DNA of 19,619 bases from HGM04593 sp045533955 (GTDB lineage Bacteria > Bacteroidota > Bacteroidia > Bacteroidales > Bacteroidaceae): the NCBI GenBank assembly GCA_045533955.1, contig JAZSIU010000010.1:1-19619 (forward strand). Reading direction: 5' to 3'. The first letter of the stretch is position 1, and each line of letters begins with the position of its first letter. The notes under the pieces were generated by a model that saw only the letters and a program-made list of their open reading frames with translations, did not search any database and was not told the origin of the DNA. Both the position numbers and the translations under genes were made by a program. Shown piece by piece: positions 1 through 7,889 of the stretch.

Positions 1-32
1 CGGCTTCTTTGAGACTCTTTTCGGCATCTATC

Positions 33-81
33 CATTTTGGGAATTTGAAAATAGCTCGCTATTCCCTGCATCCCCAAAATG
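33..81. repeat. Nested inverted repeat at the left edge
   Basis: Two nested inverted repeats are visible. The outer arms, cattttggg (33-41) and cccaaaatg (73-81), are perfect 9-bp complements. Inside them gggaat (39-44) pairs with attccc (61-66), and atagc/gctat lies in the centre. The minus strand of this stretch stays open from near position 110 to the window edge, so it could be the tail of an element or gene that continues outside, but no product is recognisable in about 30 codons. Nothing else was identified in positions 1-150. Confidence 0.4.
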
Positions 82-155
82 AATATCTGCTCAAAAATAG
101 TCCTCAAATAATCTCGAAATAAAATTAAAACAGATTCTAAATATTGTACCGATAA

Positions 156-201
156 AAAAGGTTTAGTGTCGGAATCAGAGGATTCCGACACTAAACCTTT
201 T
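156..201 (-). terminator. Strong hairpin terminator ending the TonB-receptor operon
   Basis: A perfect 21-bp stem has arms at 156-176 and 181-201 with a 4-base loop (agag). Read on the minus strand it is followed by a run of T residues (complement of 152-159), which is the form of an intrinsic terminator. It lies 23 bp past the stop of the last gene of the minus-strand operon. The plus-strand side lacks a long T tract after the stem, so any action in that direction would be weaker. Confidence 0.85.
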
Positions 202-223
202 GGGGCCGATTATTGCGCCTTTG

Positions 224-2731
224 TTATTTCACGGTAATTATATTTATTTTCAGCGTTTCCGTTACGTTGAATGTTACGCTGTTGGCGGTGCCGCTCCACA
301 CGCCATCCTTAAGGCTGCCCGTCGAGGGCTCCATTGTAGCCACCTTGTAACCGTCGAATATTATGCTCGATATATTGCTGCCGTCGGTGGTGCTTATTGT
401 GAATGTCGAGTTTTTGTATGTGCGAAGCTCCACTGTGCCGTTGGTATTTGTCCACAGTCTCACGGGGGTGCTTGCCGAGCCTTTCTCAAGGCTTATCGAG
501 ACGTTGCCGTTTGTAAATGTTATCTCGTCAAACTCTTTGCCTGCACCCTGAGTGGCACCCTCTTCGAGTTTCTCAGGCTCTATTGCGGGGTTAAGGGCTG
601 TGGGGTTTGTAAAGTCGAATATTGTGGTGCCGTTGCTCTGGTCTTCGTCGTTGCCCTCGCCGTCGTTGCCCTCATCGGGGGTGCTGCTGCCATCGGCTGC
701 CTCTACTTTTACAGCCATTGTGTTGACAAATTCGCTGCGGCTGACGCCTATCGCATAGCCCGTTACGATAATCTCTTTACCGTTGAGGCTTGCGTCGATG
801 AGGCCCTCTTTGGGGTACGAGATACTGCCCACGGCTGTCTCCGTGTCTTCAATCTCGACGTTGTAGTAGTAACCGTCTATTGTGAGCACTCCCTTGTAGC
901 TGATGTATTGCACTGTGGGTGCCTCGAGGTAGGCGTCTAATGCGGCGCCGTTCATCTGTGTGGGGGCGGGGCGGTTAACTGTCGCTGTTCCCACTTTTTC
1001 TATTGTCGAGCTGTTGGGGAATTGCAAAAGTCCTGCGTATTGTGTCGTCTCGCCGCTTACCTTGACAACGTCGCCCTCGGTGTATCCTTTATCCTCGCCC
1101 AGATAAACGAGGATTGTGCCTGTGCCGTCATCTACAAGGAATCCGCGTGCGTAGGTGCCCACGATTGTGCCCTGAACGGTGGCTGCTCCGCCACCCGCTG
1201 CAATGACGCTGCTGATGCTGCTCACGCCATCGGGGGTCGAGGGGTCGTCGGTTGCCTCGCCCACAAATTCGTAGGCCGATACGCCTTTGAGGCCTGCAAC
1301 GCCAAAGTATTTCTCGATGCTGCCGGTGAGCTTCACCTCGCGCTTGTAGTTGCCGGGATTATCGACAAGGTTCAATGCGCTGCGCACTGCGCCGCTGGGA
1401 AGCTGCACGGGCATACAGTTGTCGGGGTTGGTCTCGTCGGGCGATGCGGCTATCAGTAGGTTGGTGGCGGCGGTTGCCGATGCGCTGAATTTGCATCCGT
1501 CGCTATATACCTGTCCATCGATTGTTCCTACAATATAGCATCGTACTATTGCGGGGAGTGTCTCGCCTGCTACAAAGGCCGCTTTTGCCTCGTCGACGGT
1601 GTATTCTTTGGCCTCGGGCTTCTGCTCCTCGACTACGGGGCCGTGTGCCACGATGAAATTACGTACCTCCCACGTTCCGGCCTTCTCTTTTGCGGTGTAT
1701 TTAAGGGCGAATGTTACGCTGCTCTTGCCCATAAAGGCCTCGGGCACTGCGACGTTGGCTTTGGCGAATGTTACCCAATCGAGGCCCTCGGTTGCACCGT
1801 AGGGAACGTCGGTCCACGTTGCTGTTGCGGGGTCGCCTGTGTAGTCGGCGCTGATGAGCAGCTGGTGGTTGGCTGCCACCTTGCCGCTCTCGGCGTAACG
1901 GATTATGTACTCGAATTTTACGTGTGCCTCGGTCTCGTTGCTGAAGTCAACGGCGGGCGAGACGAGCCAGCTCTCGGCGGCGTTGTTCACATTATCGACG
2001 TAAGAGGTTGCCTTGGCTGTGCTGTAATCTATAATCCACGGGTAGTTACCCACGGTCTGCGCTTGTGTGAAGGCTCCAAAATCGGTGGCGAAGCTCTCGT
2101 TGATATATTCGCCATTAGGGGTGCCTTCGACCTTGCCGTGTGCCACTATGAAATTCTTTACCTCCCACGTTCCTGCCTTTGTTGTTGCGCCGTATTTAAA
2201 GGCGAATGTTATGTTGTCCTTGCCCATAAATTGTGCAGGCACCGAGACGTTGGCCTTCTCGAAATTTGTCCAATCGGCACCCTCTTTTGCGTTGTAGGGG
2301 AGGTTTATCCACGTTGCTGTTGCGGGGTCGCCTGCGTAGTCGGCGCTGACGAGCAGTTGGTGGTTGGCTGCCACCTTGCCGCTCTCGGCGTAACGGATTA
2401 TGTACTCGAATGAGACGTAGGCCTCGGTCTCATTGGTAAAATCGACGGGCTGCGAGATGAGCCAGCTCTGGGCGGGGTTGTTCTCTCCATCGACGTATGA
2501 GGTTGCCTTGGCTGTGCCGTAGTCTATAATCCACGGGTAGTTGCCCTCGGTCTCGGCTGTGCTGAATGTGCCGAAGCTGTTGGCGAAGCTCTCGCTGATA
2601 TATACGCCCTCGGGGAGGGTGCTTCCGCCTGTGTTCTCGCCCGGAAGAGTGTAGGGTGCGGGAACATCTTCGCAGGCGCTGAAAGCAACTGCTGTCAGTG
2701 CCCAAAATGCTAAATTCTTGAATAGTTTCAT
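224..2731 (-). CDS. Large surface lipoprotein: two choice-of-anchor-J domains, DUF6359-like domain, OB-fold, C-terminal beta domain
   Basis: This 835-residue protein starts with a lipoprotein signal peptide whose lipobox ends FSAC (Cys20). It is followed by E-D, an acidic pair of the kind linked to surface export in Bacteroidetes. Residues about 45-199 and 209-364 are two copies of a choice-of-anchor-J type beta-sandwich sharing GNYPWIIDY, FEYIIRYAESGKVAANHQLL and AGTWEV.NFIVAHG. Residues about 375-492 look like a DUF6359 domain. Residues about 515-580 look like a YhcR-type OB-fold (GFLVDDGTGTILVYLG, then GDVVKVSG and YAGLLQF). A Gly/Asp/Glu-rich linker at about 680-701 precedes a last beta-rich domain. 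It is the third gene of an operon, 11 bp after the DUF5689 lipoprotein. Domain names come from pattern recognition. A role in binding an extracellular polymer, possibly nucleic acid, is inferred from the OB-folds and neighbours. Confidence 0.85.
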   Translation of the reverse strand: MKLFKNLAFWALTAVAFSACEDVPAPYTLPGENTGGSTLPEGVYISESFANSFGTFSTAETEGNYPWIIDYGTAKATSYVDGENNPAQSWLISQPVDFTNETEAYVSFEYIIRYAESGKVAANHQLLVSADYAGDPATATWINLPYNAKEGADWTNFEKANVSVPAQFMGKDNITFAFKYGATTKAGTWEVKNFIVAHGKVEGTPNGEYINESFATDFGAFTQAQTVGNYPWIIDYSTAKATSYVDNVNNAAESWLVSPAVDFSNETEAHVKFEYIIRYAESGKVAANHQLLISADYTGDPATATWTDVPYGATEGLDWVTFAKANVAVPEAFMGKSSVTFALKYTAKEKAGTWEVRNFIVAHGPVVEEQKPEAKEYTVDEAKAAFVAGETLPAIVRCYIVGTIDGQVYSDGCKFSASATAATNLLIAASPDETNPDNCMPVQLPSGAVRSALNLVDNPGNYKREVKLTGSIEKYFGVAGLKGVSAYEFVGEATDDPSTPDGVSSISSVIAAGGGAATVQGTIVGTYARGFLVDDGTGTILVYLGEDKGYTEGDVVKVSGETTQYAGLLQFPNSSTIEKVGTATVNRPAPTQMNGAALDAYLEAPTVQYISYKGVLTIDGYYYNVEIEDTETAVGSISYPKEGLIDASLNGKEIIVTGYAIGVSRSEFVNTMAVKVEAADGSSTPDEGNDGEGNDEDQSNGTTIFDFTNPTALNPAIEPEKLEEGATQGAGKEFDEITFTNGNVSISLEKGSASTPVRLWTNTNGTVELRTYKNSTFTISTTDGSNISSIIFDGYKVATMEPSTGSLKDGVWSGTANSVTFNVTETLKINIITVK
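1640..2599 (-). repeat. Intragenic tandem duplication of a ~155-residue domain
   Basis: Two in-frame copies (about 2135-2599 and 1640-2107) encode the choice-of-anchor-J domains of the large lipoprotein. The protein copies agree at most positions. Long DNA stretches are almost the same, for example around 1851-1917 against 2345-2411, which differ at only a few bases. This points to a fairly recent duplication or continuing gene conversion. Confidence 0.85.
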
Positions 2732-2742
2732 AATATTGTGTT

Positions 2743-3570
2743 TTATTTATTTACGGGTGTTATGTCGTTTGTTGAGCTGAGCATAAATTGCCAATAGTCG
2801 CGGTAGCGCGTGAGCACGCCGACGAGGTTAATTTTTCCCTCGGGCAGAGGCTCGTTGGCAAAATCGGCGTAGGTGCTGAAGCGGAAGAGTATGTTTGTCT
2901 TTCCCATCTTTATCTTGCGCTCAACTACATTATTGTAGGCCTCGTCCTCGGGGGCATAAAGGTTGATGCCGTTGCCCTCCTCGAAATGTACGTTGCTGAG
3001 GCGCACGTATCGGGGTAGGGTGGCTTTATTGGCGCTTGTGAAGAAGCTCTCGTCAATCTCGGCAGGCTCGATGCCGTGGTAGTCGGCTGCGGGTGCTCCC
3101 ACCAATTTTACGTGCTTGGGGAATGTGGCCTTTGCCATACGTCCGATGCTGCCGTTGTACAGGCCGCCAATCTGTGCAAGATTGCCGTAGCCGCCTACGT
3201 GCAGCCCTTTGCAGTCTATTATCACTTTTTGTCCGCGGGCCATCACGGCGTACAGGCCGACGTCGTTCACTCCCACTATTATGGAGCCGGTGCCATCGTC
3301 AATTACAAATTGTTTGTAGATGTTGCCGCTCTCGTCGTTGGCAATTACCACTCCCTCGATTATGATATTGTCGGTAACCTCCTCGACGCTGCTCGATGAT
3401 ATTACCGAGGCGTATTTTGCCTTTAGTTGGGCGATTGTGGTGTTTGCCTCGCCTATGCTGTTGTTGCCGAAGGGGGGCTGCGAAAAATCGGGCTCGTCAA
3501 ATTCGTTCATACAGGCTGTTGCCGTAAAGAGTGTCAGCCCTAAATAAATGAGATATTTTATTGCTTTCAT
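2743..3570 (-). CDS. DUF5689-type OB-fold lipoprotein
   Basis: This 275-residue protein has a lipoprotein signal peptide ending TATAC (Cys20), followed by an acidic stretch (MNEFDEPDF) consistent with surface display. Residues about 60-160 have the strand pattern of an OB-fold: IIEGVVIANDESGNIYKQF, then IDDGTGSIIVGV, then GQKVIIDCKGL. Such folds are known from YhcR-type nucleases, where they are thought to contact nucleic acid. The whole protein matches the DUF5689 architecture seen in Bacteroidetes lipoproteins encoded beside TonB-dependent receptors. It is the second gene of the operon, 24 bp after the receptor and 11 bp before the larger lipoprotein. No catalytic motif is visible. A substrate-binding role is inferred. 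Confidence is high that it is a real lipoprotein, moderate on the domain name. Confidence 0.85.
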   Translation of the reverse strand: MKAIKYLIYLGLTLFTATACMNEFDEPDFSQPPFGNNSIGEANTTIAQLKAKYASVISSSSVEEVTDNIIIEGVVIANDESGNIYKQFVIDDGTGSIIVGVNDVGLYAVMARGQKVIIDCKGLHVGGYGNLAQIGGLYNGSIGRMAKATFPKHVKLVGAPAADYHGIEPAEIDESFFTSANKATLPRYVRLSNVHFEEGNGINLYAPEDEAYNNVVERKIKMGKTNILFRFSTYADFANEPLPEGKINLVGVLTRYRDYWQFMLSSTNDITPVNK

Positions 3571-3594
3571 ATTCTTGTCTTTTCAGTGTGGGGG

Positions 3595-6219
3595 TTAGAA
3601 ACGTAGGCCGATGTTCAAATAGAAATTGAATGCGTTGGCATAGTAAAGATAGGGGTTCTTCGAGAATTTGTAGGTGCGAGCCTCGCCGTCCGAGTAGTTG
3701 TCGTCGCGATTCTGCTCGTATCCGCCTGTAACCATATTCTCGTTGTTCAGCACATTCTGCAACTGAAGGTTGATGTTCAGACGCTGTCCGCTGCGCAGAT
3801 TGATGCTTTTGCCTATCGAGGCATCGACCAACCAGCCTCCCTTGCCCTTGTACTGCGAGGGAATATCGAGCTTTGTGTTGCCCTCGCTGTCAATTACGGG
3901 GTCGCCCACGACGCTTGCCAAGCGACGGTACGATGATGCGCCGATATATACGCGGTCGTAGTAGTTGGCGTTTGCGCTCAGATACCAGCCGTTGGTGTTA
4001 TAATCGACGCCAATGCTCACTGCAGTCAGGGGGCTGCCGTCGATGTGTGCGCCGTTCATATATACTTTGTCGCTCTGTACTACCTTCTCGTTCTCGCTTA
4101 TGAGGAATCCGTTGGCGTTCTTTGTATATTCGGCCTCGTTGATTGTTCCCACAAAATTAAACGACAGAGACGAGGTTACGTTATATACAATTGCGGCCTC
4201 GGCGCCGTAGTGCTTTCTTTGCAGGCCGGTCATTGACAGATAGGTGAAATTCGAGAGCATATCATTGTAGAATGCGCTCTGCTCCACTGCATCGTCGAAT
4301 TGTGTGTAGTAGCCTGTTACCTTTGCTGTTACGGGGCCCAGCGTCAGCTTGTACGATGCTTCGGCGTTAAGGATTTTCTCATTTTCGAGGCCATAGACAA
4401 AGTCGTTGCGCATACGGGGCGCTACAAATGAGTTGTAGGCCAGCGGGGCGCGATGCTCGTATCCGGCACCTAATGTTATTGTGTTGTTTCCGTTTATGTT
4501 CCACGTAAGCCCTGCTTTTGTGCCGCCGCCGAGGAATTTTGCGGTGCCGCTGCTTCCCTTCGAGTTGTTTATGGCGCGGCCGTTGCGCATATTTCCGTAG
4601 CGCTCCATTGTCGTGCCGTCGATGTGTGCGCCGACTGCGAGGCTGATGCTGTTTTTATTATATGTATATTGTCCGAAGAGGCGTGCCGTGTTGACGTAAA
4701 TGTCGTAGTCGTATCCGAATGTGTCGCCCTCTTTTATTATGCGGTTGGGACGGTCAACGTCGTTCTGTACGTAGTCGCTTCCCGGGGCAAAATCTCCTAC
4801 CGAGAATTTGTCAATGTCGGTGCCATAGTTGTCCGAGCCCAATAGGTCGTCGAGGGTTTTGTAGTGCATTCCCTTTGTCGTCCCCATATTAAGGCCGAGG
4901 GTTATGTGGTTGTTCTTGTTAAATTCGTAGTTCAGAACCGAACTAAGATTGAGCATCATCTGGTCGTTGTTGCGCTTCTCGATGTAGTAGAGTGCGTTGC
5001 CGCCCGATGCGTTGGCCTGTCGGTTGGCAAAATACATATAGTCCCAATTTATCTGTCGGTTGGCCTTTGAGGCTTTCCAATAGTCGTAACGGGCTTGCCA
5101 ATCGGCTCTCTCGTCGTCGGTGGGGGTGTAGTTGAGGTCCCACACGTCGTAGGCTGCGCTGGGCAGATTCTGATAGTAGTGGGGACGCGGGTCGGCTGCG
5201 TTGCCGTTCCATCCGAGGGCCGTCGTGCCATATTTCGAGTATTTTCCGGCCACGGTGGTTGTGAGCTTTGTGGCATTGTCAATTGTCCAATCCCACGTAA
5301 AGAGTACCGTGGGCTCGTACGATGTTACAACGCGGGCGTTGCGCTTCTCGCCATTCTGATAGCCCCAATTGGGGTTATAATAGTGGCTGTTGGCCAACCA
5401 ATAGGCCTCTTCTGTGGCTGCTCCCTGCTGAGCGCGCTCGGTGGGCGAGCCCCACGTTGCAAATGATATTGAGTGATTCTCGTTTATTACCTTTTCGAGG
5501 GCAAGAAAATATCCCAATGAGTTATAGAATGTTCCCTCGATGACGCCCTCGTTGGCCCAACGATACGAGGCCGAGGCTGTCAGCGCCCAACCGTTGTCCA
5601 TAAGACCGGTGGAGTAGGTGTACATTGCGCGGGCAATGTAATTGCGGTTGCAGCCTACGAGCGATGCTTTGTGCCCGGCTGCATATTGGCTGGCGCGCAT
5701 ATTTATGTTGCTTGCGCCCGCTACGGGTGAGTAGCCGAAGTTAGACGCTTCAAAAAACGTGGCACCCTCTTTGTTGCGGGTGGCGTCGTTAAGGCCGCCT
5801 ATCATTCCGTAGCTGAAGCTGCCGCGCTCGGCGTCGTTCAGAAGCACGCCGTTGGCATAGACGTTGCTGTACATATTCTCGTAGGCGCGCACTCTGAATC
5901 GCATCGGGCTGAACAGGTAGCCTACCTCGGAGAGGAAATAGTCGTCGTTCGAACTTGTCATTGTCGATGAACCTTGAATAACATCCTCGTCCTCGTCGAG
6001 CTGTCCCTCGGAGAAGGTAAAGGCGTCCTTGTCGTTGTCGAGGCTGAGCTCTTCGGTGGCGATTGTGTCGCGCTGGTGGCGTATCGCCGGGTCGCGTTTA
6101 ATGCTTTTGTCGAGCTTCTCTTTTCCCCCGCGCAGAAGGTCGACCTGTGCGGCGGCGTCTGTCGGGCTCGAGAGTGTACAAATGAGCAGCAGTGCTGCAA
6201 TTCTGAAAAATTTGTTCAT
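3595..6219 (-). CDS. TonB-dependent outer-membrane receptor
   Basis: This 874-residue protein has a cleavable signal peptide (MNKFFRIAALLLICTLSS, likely cut after AAAQ). Residues about 79-190 form a plug-like region (SPMRFRVRAYENMYSNVYANGVLLND). The rest shows the alternating aromatic strands of a 22-strand beta barrel and ends in a terminal Phe (FNFYLNIGLRF), the usual outer-membrane insertion signal. It lacks the N-terminal carboxypeptidase-regulatory-like domain of SusC proteins, and no SusD gene follows. Instead two OB-fold lipoproteins are encoded downstream. As a family member it should move a substrate across the outer membrane using TonB/ExbBD energy. The substrate is unknown; the divergent secreted phosphodiesterase-family enzyme suggests nucleic-acid products, which is inference. 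It is the first gene of the operon and has a plausible promoter 70-100 bp upstream. Confidence 0.9.
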   Translation of the reverse strand: MNKFFRIAALLLICTLSSPTDAAAQVDLLRGGKEKLDKSIKRDPAIRHQRDTIATEELSLDNDKDAFTFSEGQLDEDEDVIQGSSTMTSSNDDYFLSEVGYLFSPMRFRVRAYENMYSNVYANGVLLNDAERGSFSYGMIGGLNDATRNKEGATFFEASNFGYSPVAGASNINMRASQYAAGHKASLVGCNRNYIARAMYTYSTGLMDNGWALTASASYRWANEGVIEGTFYNSLGYFLALEKVINENHSISFATWGSPTERAQQGAATEEAYWLANSHYYNPNWGYQNGEKRNARVVTSYEPTVLFTWDWTIDNATKLTTTVAGKYSKYGTTALGWNGNAADPRPHYYQNLPSAAYDVWDLNYTPTDDERADWQARYDYWKASKANRQINWDYMYFANRQANASGGNALYYIEKRNNDQMMLNLSSVLNYEFNKNNHITLGLNMGTTKGMHYKTLDDLLGSDNYGTDIDKFSVGDFAPGSDYVQNDVDRPNRIIKEGDTFGYDYDIYVNTARLFGQYTYNKNSISLAVGAHIDGTTMERYGNMRNGRAINNSKGSSGTAKFLGGGTKAGLTWNINGNNTITLGAGYEHRAPLAYNSFVAPRMRNDFVYGLENEKILNAEASYKLTLGPVTAKVTGYYTQFDDAVEQSAFYNDMLSNFTYLSMTGLQRKHYGAEAAIVYNVTSSLSFNFVGTINEAEYTKNANGFLISENEKVVQSDKVYMNGAHIDGSPLTAVSIGVDYNTNGWYLSANANYYDRVYIGASSYRRLASVVGDPVIDSEGNTKLDIPSQYKGKGGWLVDASIGKSINLRSGQRLNINLQLQNVLNNENMVTGGYEQNRDDNYSDGEARTYKFSKNPYLYYANAFNFYLNIGLRF

Positions 6220-6290
6220 AGTATGTCTTTATGTTTTTTTGCGTTGCAATAGGCTGCCTCTATAATTGCGGATAGAGTAAAAACAGCCTA

Positions 6291-6322
6291 CGAAGATAGT
6301 GAAAAAGTGTTTAGACAACAAA
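6291..6322 (-). promoter_or_regulatory. Bacteroidetes-type promoter of the TonB-receptor operon
   Basis: On the minus strand TTTG (complement of 6319-6322) is followed after 20 bases by TATCTTCG (complement of 6291-6298). The second box matches the -7 consensus TAnnTTTG in five of its six fixed positions. This gives a leader of roughly 65 bases before the receptor start. Seen from sequence only. Confidence 0.55.
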
Positions 6323-6472
6323 GTAAAAAAAGGTTTTTATATTTATGGGAGATAAAATTTGCCACTGTTTATAACTTTTTTTGTTCCGAGCGCGATTGTA
6401 AATTTAAAAAGCACTATTTTTACAAAGATTATCGAAATTGAATGAACAAAGTATTTATATTATATAAGGAGT

Positions 6473-7513
6473 ATGCGTCAATTTTTATTTCCGTTAATTG
6501 TTTTTATCCTTTTTGTGATAAATGCCTCGAGTGTCGTCGCTCAGAAAAAATATGAGGTTTATAGTGTGGGATTCTATAATCTCGAGAATCTGTTCGACAC
6601 CATTCACGACGCAGGAAAGAACGACTATGAGTTTCTGCCCGAGGGTACAAACAAATGGGGTACAATGAAATACACGAACAAACTCAAGAATATGGCCACG
6701 GTGCTCAATGAGATGTCAACCGATATGTTGCCGATGGGCCTTGCGGCGGTGGGTGTCTCCGAGATTGAGAATCGCCGTGTGCTCGACGACCTTGTCGGCC
6801 ACCCCGTGCTTGCGCATCGAGGCTGGAAGATTGTGCACATCGAGGGTCCCGACCGTCGTGGCGTCGATTGTGCCTTGCTCTATAATCCCAAACTCTTCAG
6901 CCCCGTTGCGAGCAAATTGGTGCCCTACACAACCGAGGATAATGACACAACCTACAAGACGCGCGGTTTTTTGACGGTGAGCGGAAATATGGCCGGCGAG
7001 CGTGTGCACATTATCGTGAACCATTGGCCGTCGCGTTACGCATCCTCGCCCGCGCGCGAGCGTGCCGCGCTGCTTGTAAAGGCGGTGAAAGACTCGCTTA
7101 TGGCACAGAACCCGCAGTCGAAAGTGATAATAATGGGTGATATGAACGACGACCCCGACGACAAGAGTATGAAAAACTGTTTGGGCGCCAAGCGCGAACA
7201 GAATCAGATAAAAAATGCGACCGACCTTTACAATCCGTGGTGGAACGTGCTGCGCAAAAAAGGCCTCGGAACATTAAAATACAAGGGAAAATGGAACCTC
7301 TTCGACCAGATAGTCTTTAGCGGTAATCTTGTGGGTAAGGAGCGCTCGACGCTCAAATTCTATAAGCCCGAGATTTTCTCGCGCAGCTATATGTTGCAGA
7401 CCGAGGGAAAATACAAAGGCTCGCCCAAGCGTACGCACGCCGGCGGTGTGTGGCTCAATGGTTACAGCGACCACCTTCCGGTGATTATCTATCTTATAAA
7501 GGAGCAAAAATAG
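6473..7513 (+). CDS. Secreted endonuclease/exonuclease/phosphatase-family enzyme
   Basis: This 346-residue protein begins with a signal peptide (MRQFLFPLIVFILFVINASS, likely cut after VVAQ). The DNase I/AP-endonuclease-like superfamily motifs are all present: YNLENLFD (35-42, Asn36), SEIEN (96-100, metal-binding Glu), DRRGVDCALLY (127-137), NHWPSR (183-188, catalytic His184), MGDMNDDP (221-228, Asp223/Asn225), FDQIVF (277-282) and SDHLPV (332-337, Asp333/His334). Such enzymes cut phosphodiester bonds in nucleic acids or phospho-substrates; export points to extracellular or periplasmic substrates. An AAGGAG sequence sits only one base before the ATG, too close for a normal ribosome site, but this start gives an ideal signal peptide. 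The gene is divergent from the TonB-receptor operon with a 253-bp gap and is followed by two terminators. The substrate (DNA, RNA or other) cannot be told from motifs. Confidence 0.88.
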   Translation: MRQFLFPLIVFILFVINASSVVAQKKYEVYSVGFYNLENLFDTIHDAGKNDYEFLPEGTNKWGTMKYTNKLKNMATVLNEMSTDMLPMGLAAVGVSEIENRRVLDDLVGHPVLAHRGWKIVHIEGPDRRGVDCALLYNPKLFSPVASKLVPYTTEDNDTTYKTRGFLTVSGNMAGERVHIIVNHWPSRYASSPARERAALLVKAVKDSLMAQNPQSKVIIMGDMNDDPDDKSMKNCLGAKREQNQIKNATDLYNPWWNVLRKKGLGTLKYKGKWNLFDQIVFSGNLVGKERSTLKFYKPEIFSRSYMLQTEGKYKGSPKRTHAGGVWLNGYSDHLPVIIYLIKEQK

Positions 7514-7536
7514 TCTCGGCCGTTAGCAGAATATGT

Positions 7537-7557
7537 GGCAGCCCGCCTGCCTTTTTT
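7537..7557 (+). terminator. Short hairpin terminator after the nuclease-family gene
   Basis: GGCAG (7537-7541) pairs with CTGCC (7547-7551) over a 5-base loop and is followed by six T residues (7552-7557). It lies 24 bp after the stop codon. Confidence 0.65.
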
Positions 7558-7608
7558 GTCTTAAGATAACGGCGAAGAAAATATTATTAGAAATTTAAAC
7601 AGCTTCTT

Positions 7609-7647
7609 ATATTGGCTGCCTTATTATTGGGCAGCCAATATTTTTTT
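7609..7647 (+). terminator. Second, stronger terminator after the nuclease-family gene
   Basis: A perfect 12-bp stem (7609-7620 with 7630-7641) has a 9-base loop and is followed by a T run through 7647. It backs up the weaker hairpin about 70 bp upstream. Confidence 0.8.
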
Positions 7648-7832
7648 AGCCTGCAAAAGAGGGTGGACACCCCGCCGCCGAGACGAAAACTTTGCCTTCC
7701 TCCGACTGCGCAGCCATAGGCTCGGCTGACGCTTTTTGCAGTGTCCGTCCGACGGAAACTTGCCCATAAATAAAGAATTTCGCCCCTAATTACAGAATTT
7801 ACCCATATTTTGTGCCCGATGCTACATATTTT
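7648..7832. other. Gene-free stretch with distant inverted arms
   Basis: This is most of the 376-bp gap between the nuclease-family gene and the nitronate monooxygenase gene. No coding frame looks real. Arms ctgcaaaa (7651-7658) and ttttgcag (7734-7741) are complementary across about 75 bp, and gggtg/caccc sits just inside the left arm. The enclosed part is more G+C-rich than its flanks. It may be a relic or a structured leader; nothing recognisable was found. Confidence 0.3.
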
Positions 7833-7863
7833 TTTACAGCCGTTGCCTCGGCCCCTATTTTTG
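7833..7863 (+). promoter_or_regulatory. Probable promoter of the nitronate monooxygenase gene
   Basis: TATTTTTG (7856-7863) matches the Bacteroidetes -7 consensus TAnnTTTG at every fixed position. The -33 element is imperfect (TTTA at 7833-7836, 19 bases upstream). Transcription would begin roughly 20 bases before the start codon. Confidence 0.5.
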
Positions 7864-7889
7864 CCCCCGAAACATAAGAAAACAGATTT

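Noticed and set aside
200..940. A 246-codon plus-strand frame opposite the large lipoprotein
   Set aside because: The composition is improbable (Cys, Val, Ala, Tyr-rich), it starts within the terminator stem, and the opposite strand codes a clear lipoprotein.
1643..2413. A 256-codon plus-strand frame with internal repeats
   Set aside because: Its repeats merely mirror the duplicated domains coded on the minus strand.
3595..6219. A classic SusC/SusD polysaccharide utilisation locus
   Set aside because: The receptor has no carboxypeptidase-like N-terminal domain, no SusD follows, and no glycoside hydrolase is in the operon; the fucosidase lies further away in a separate transcription unit.
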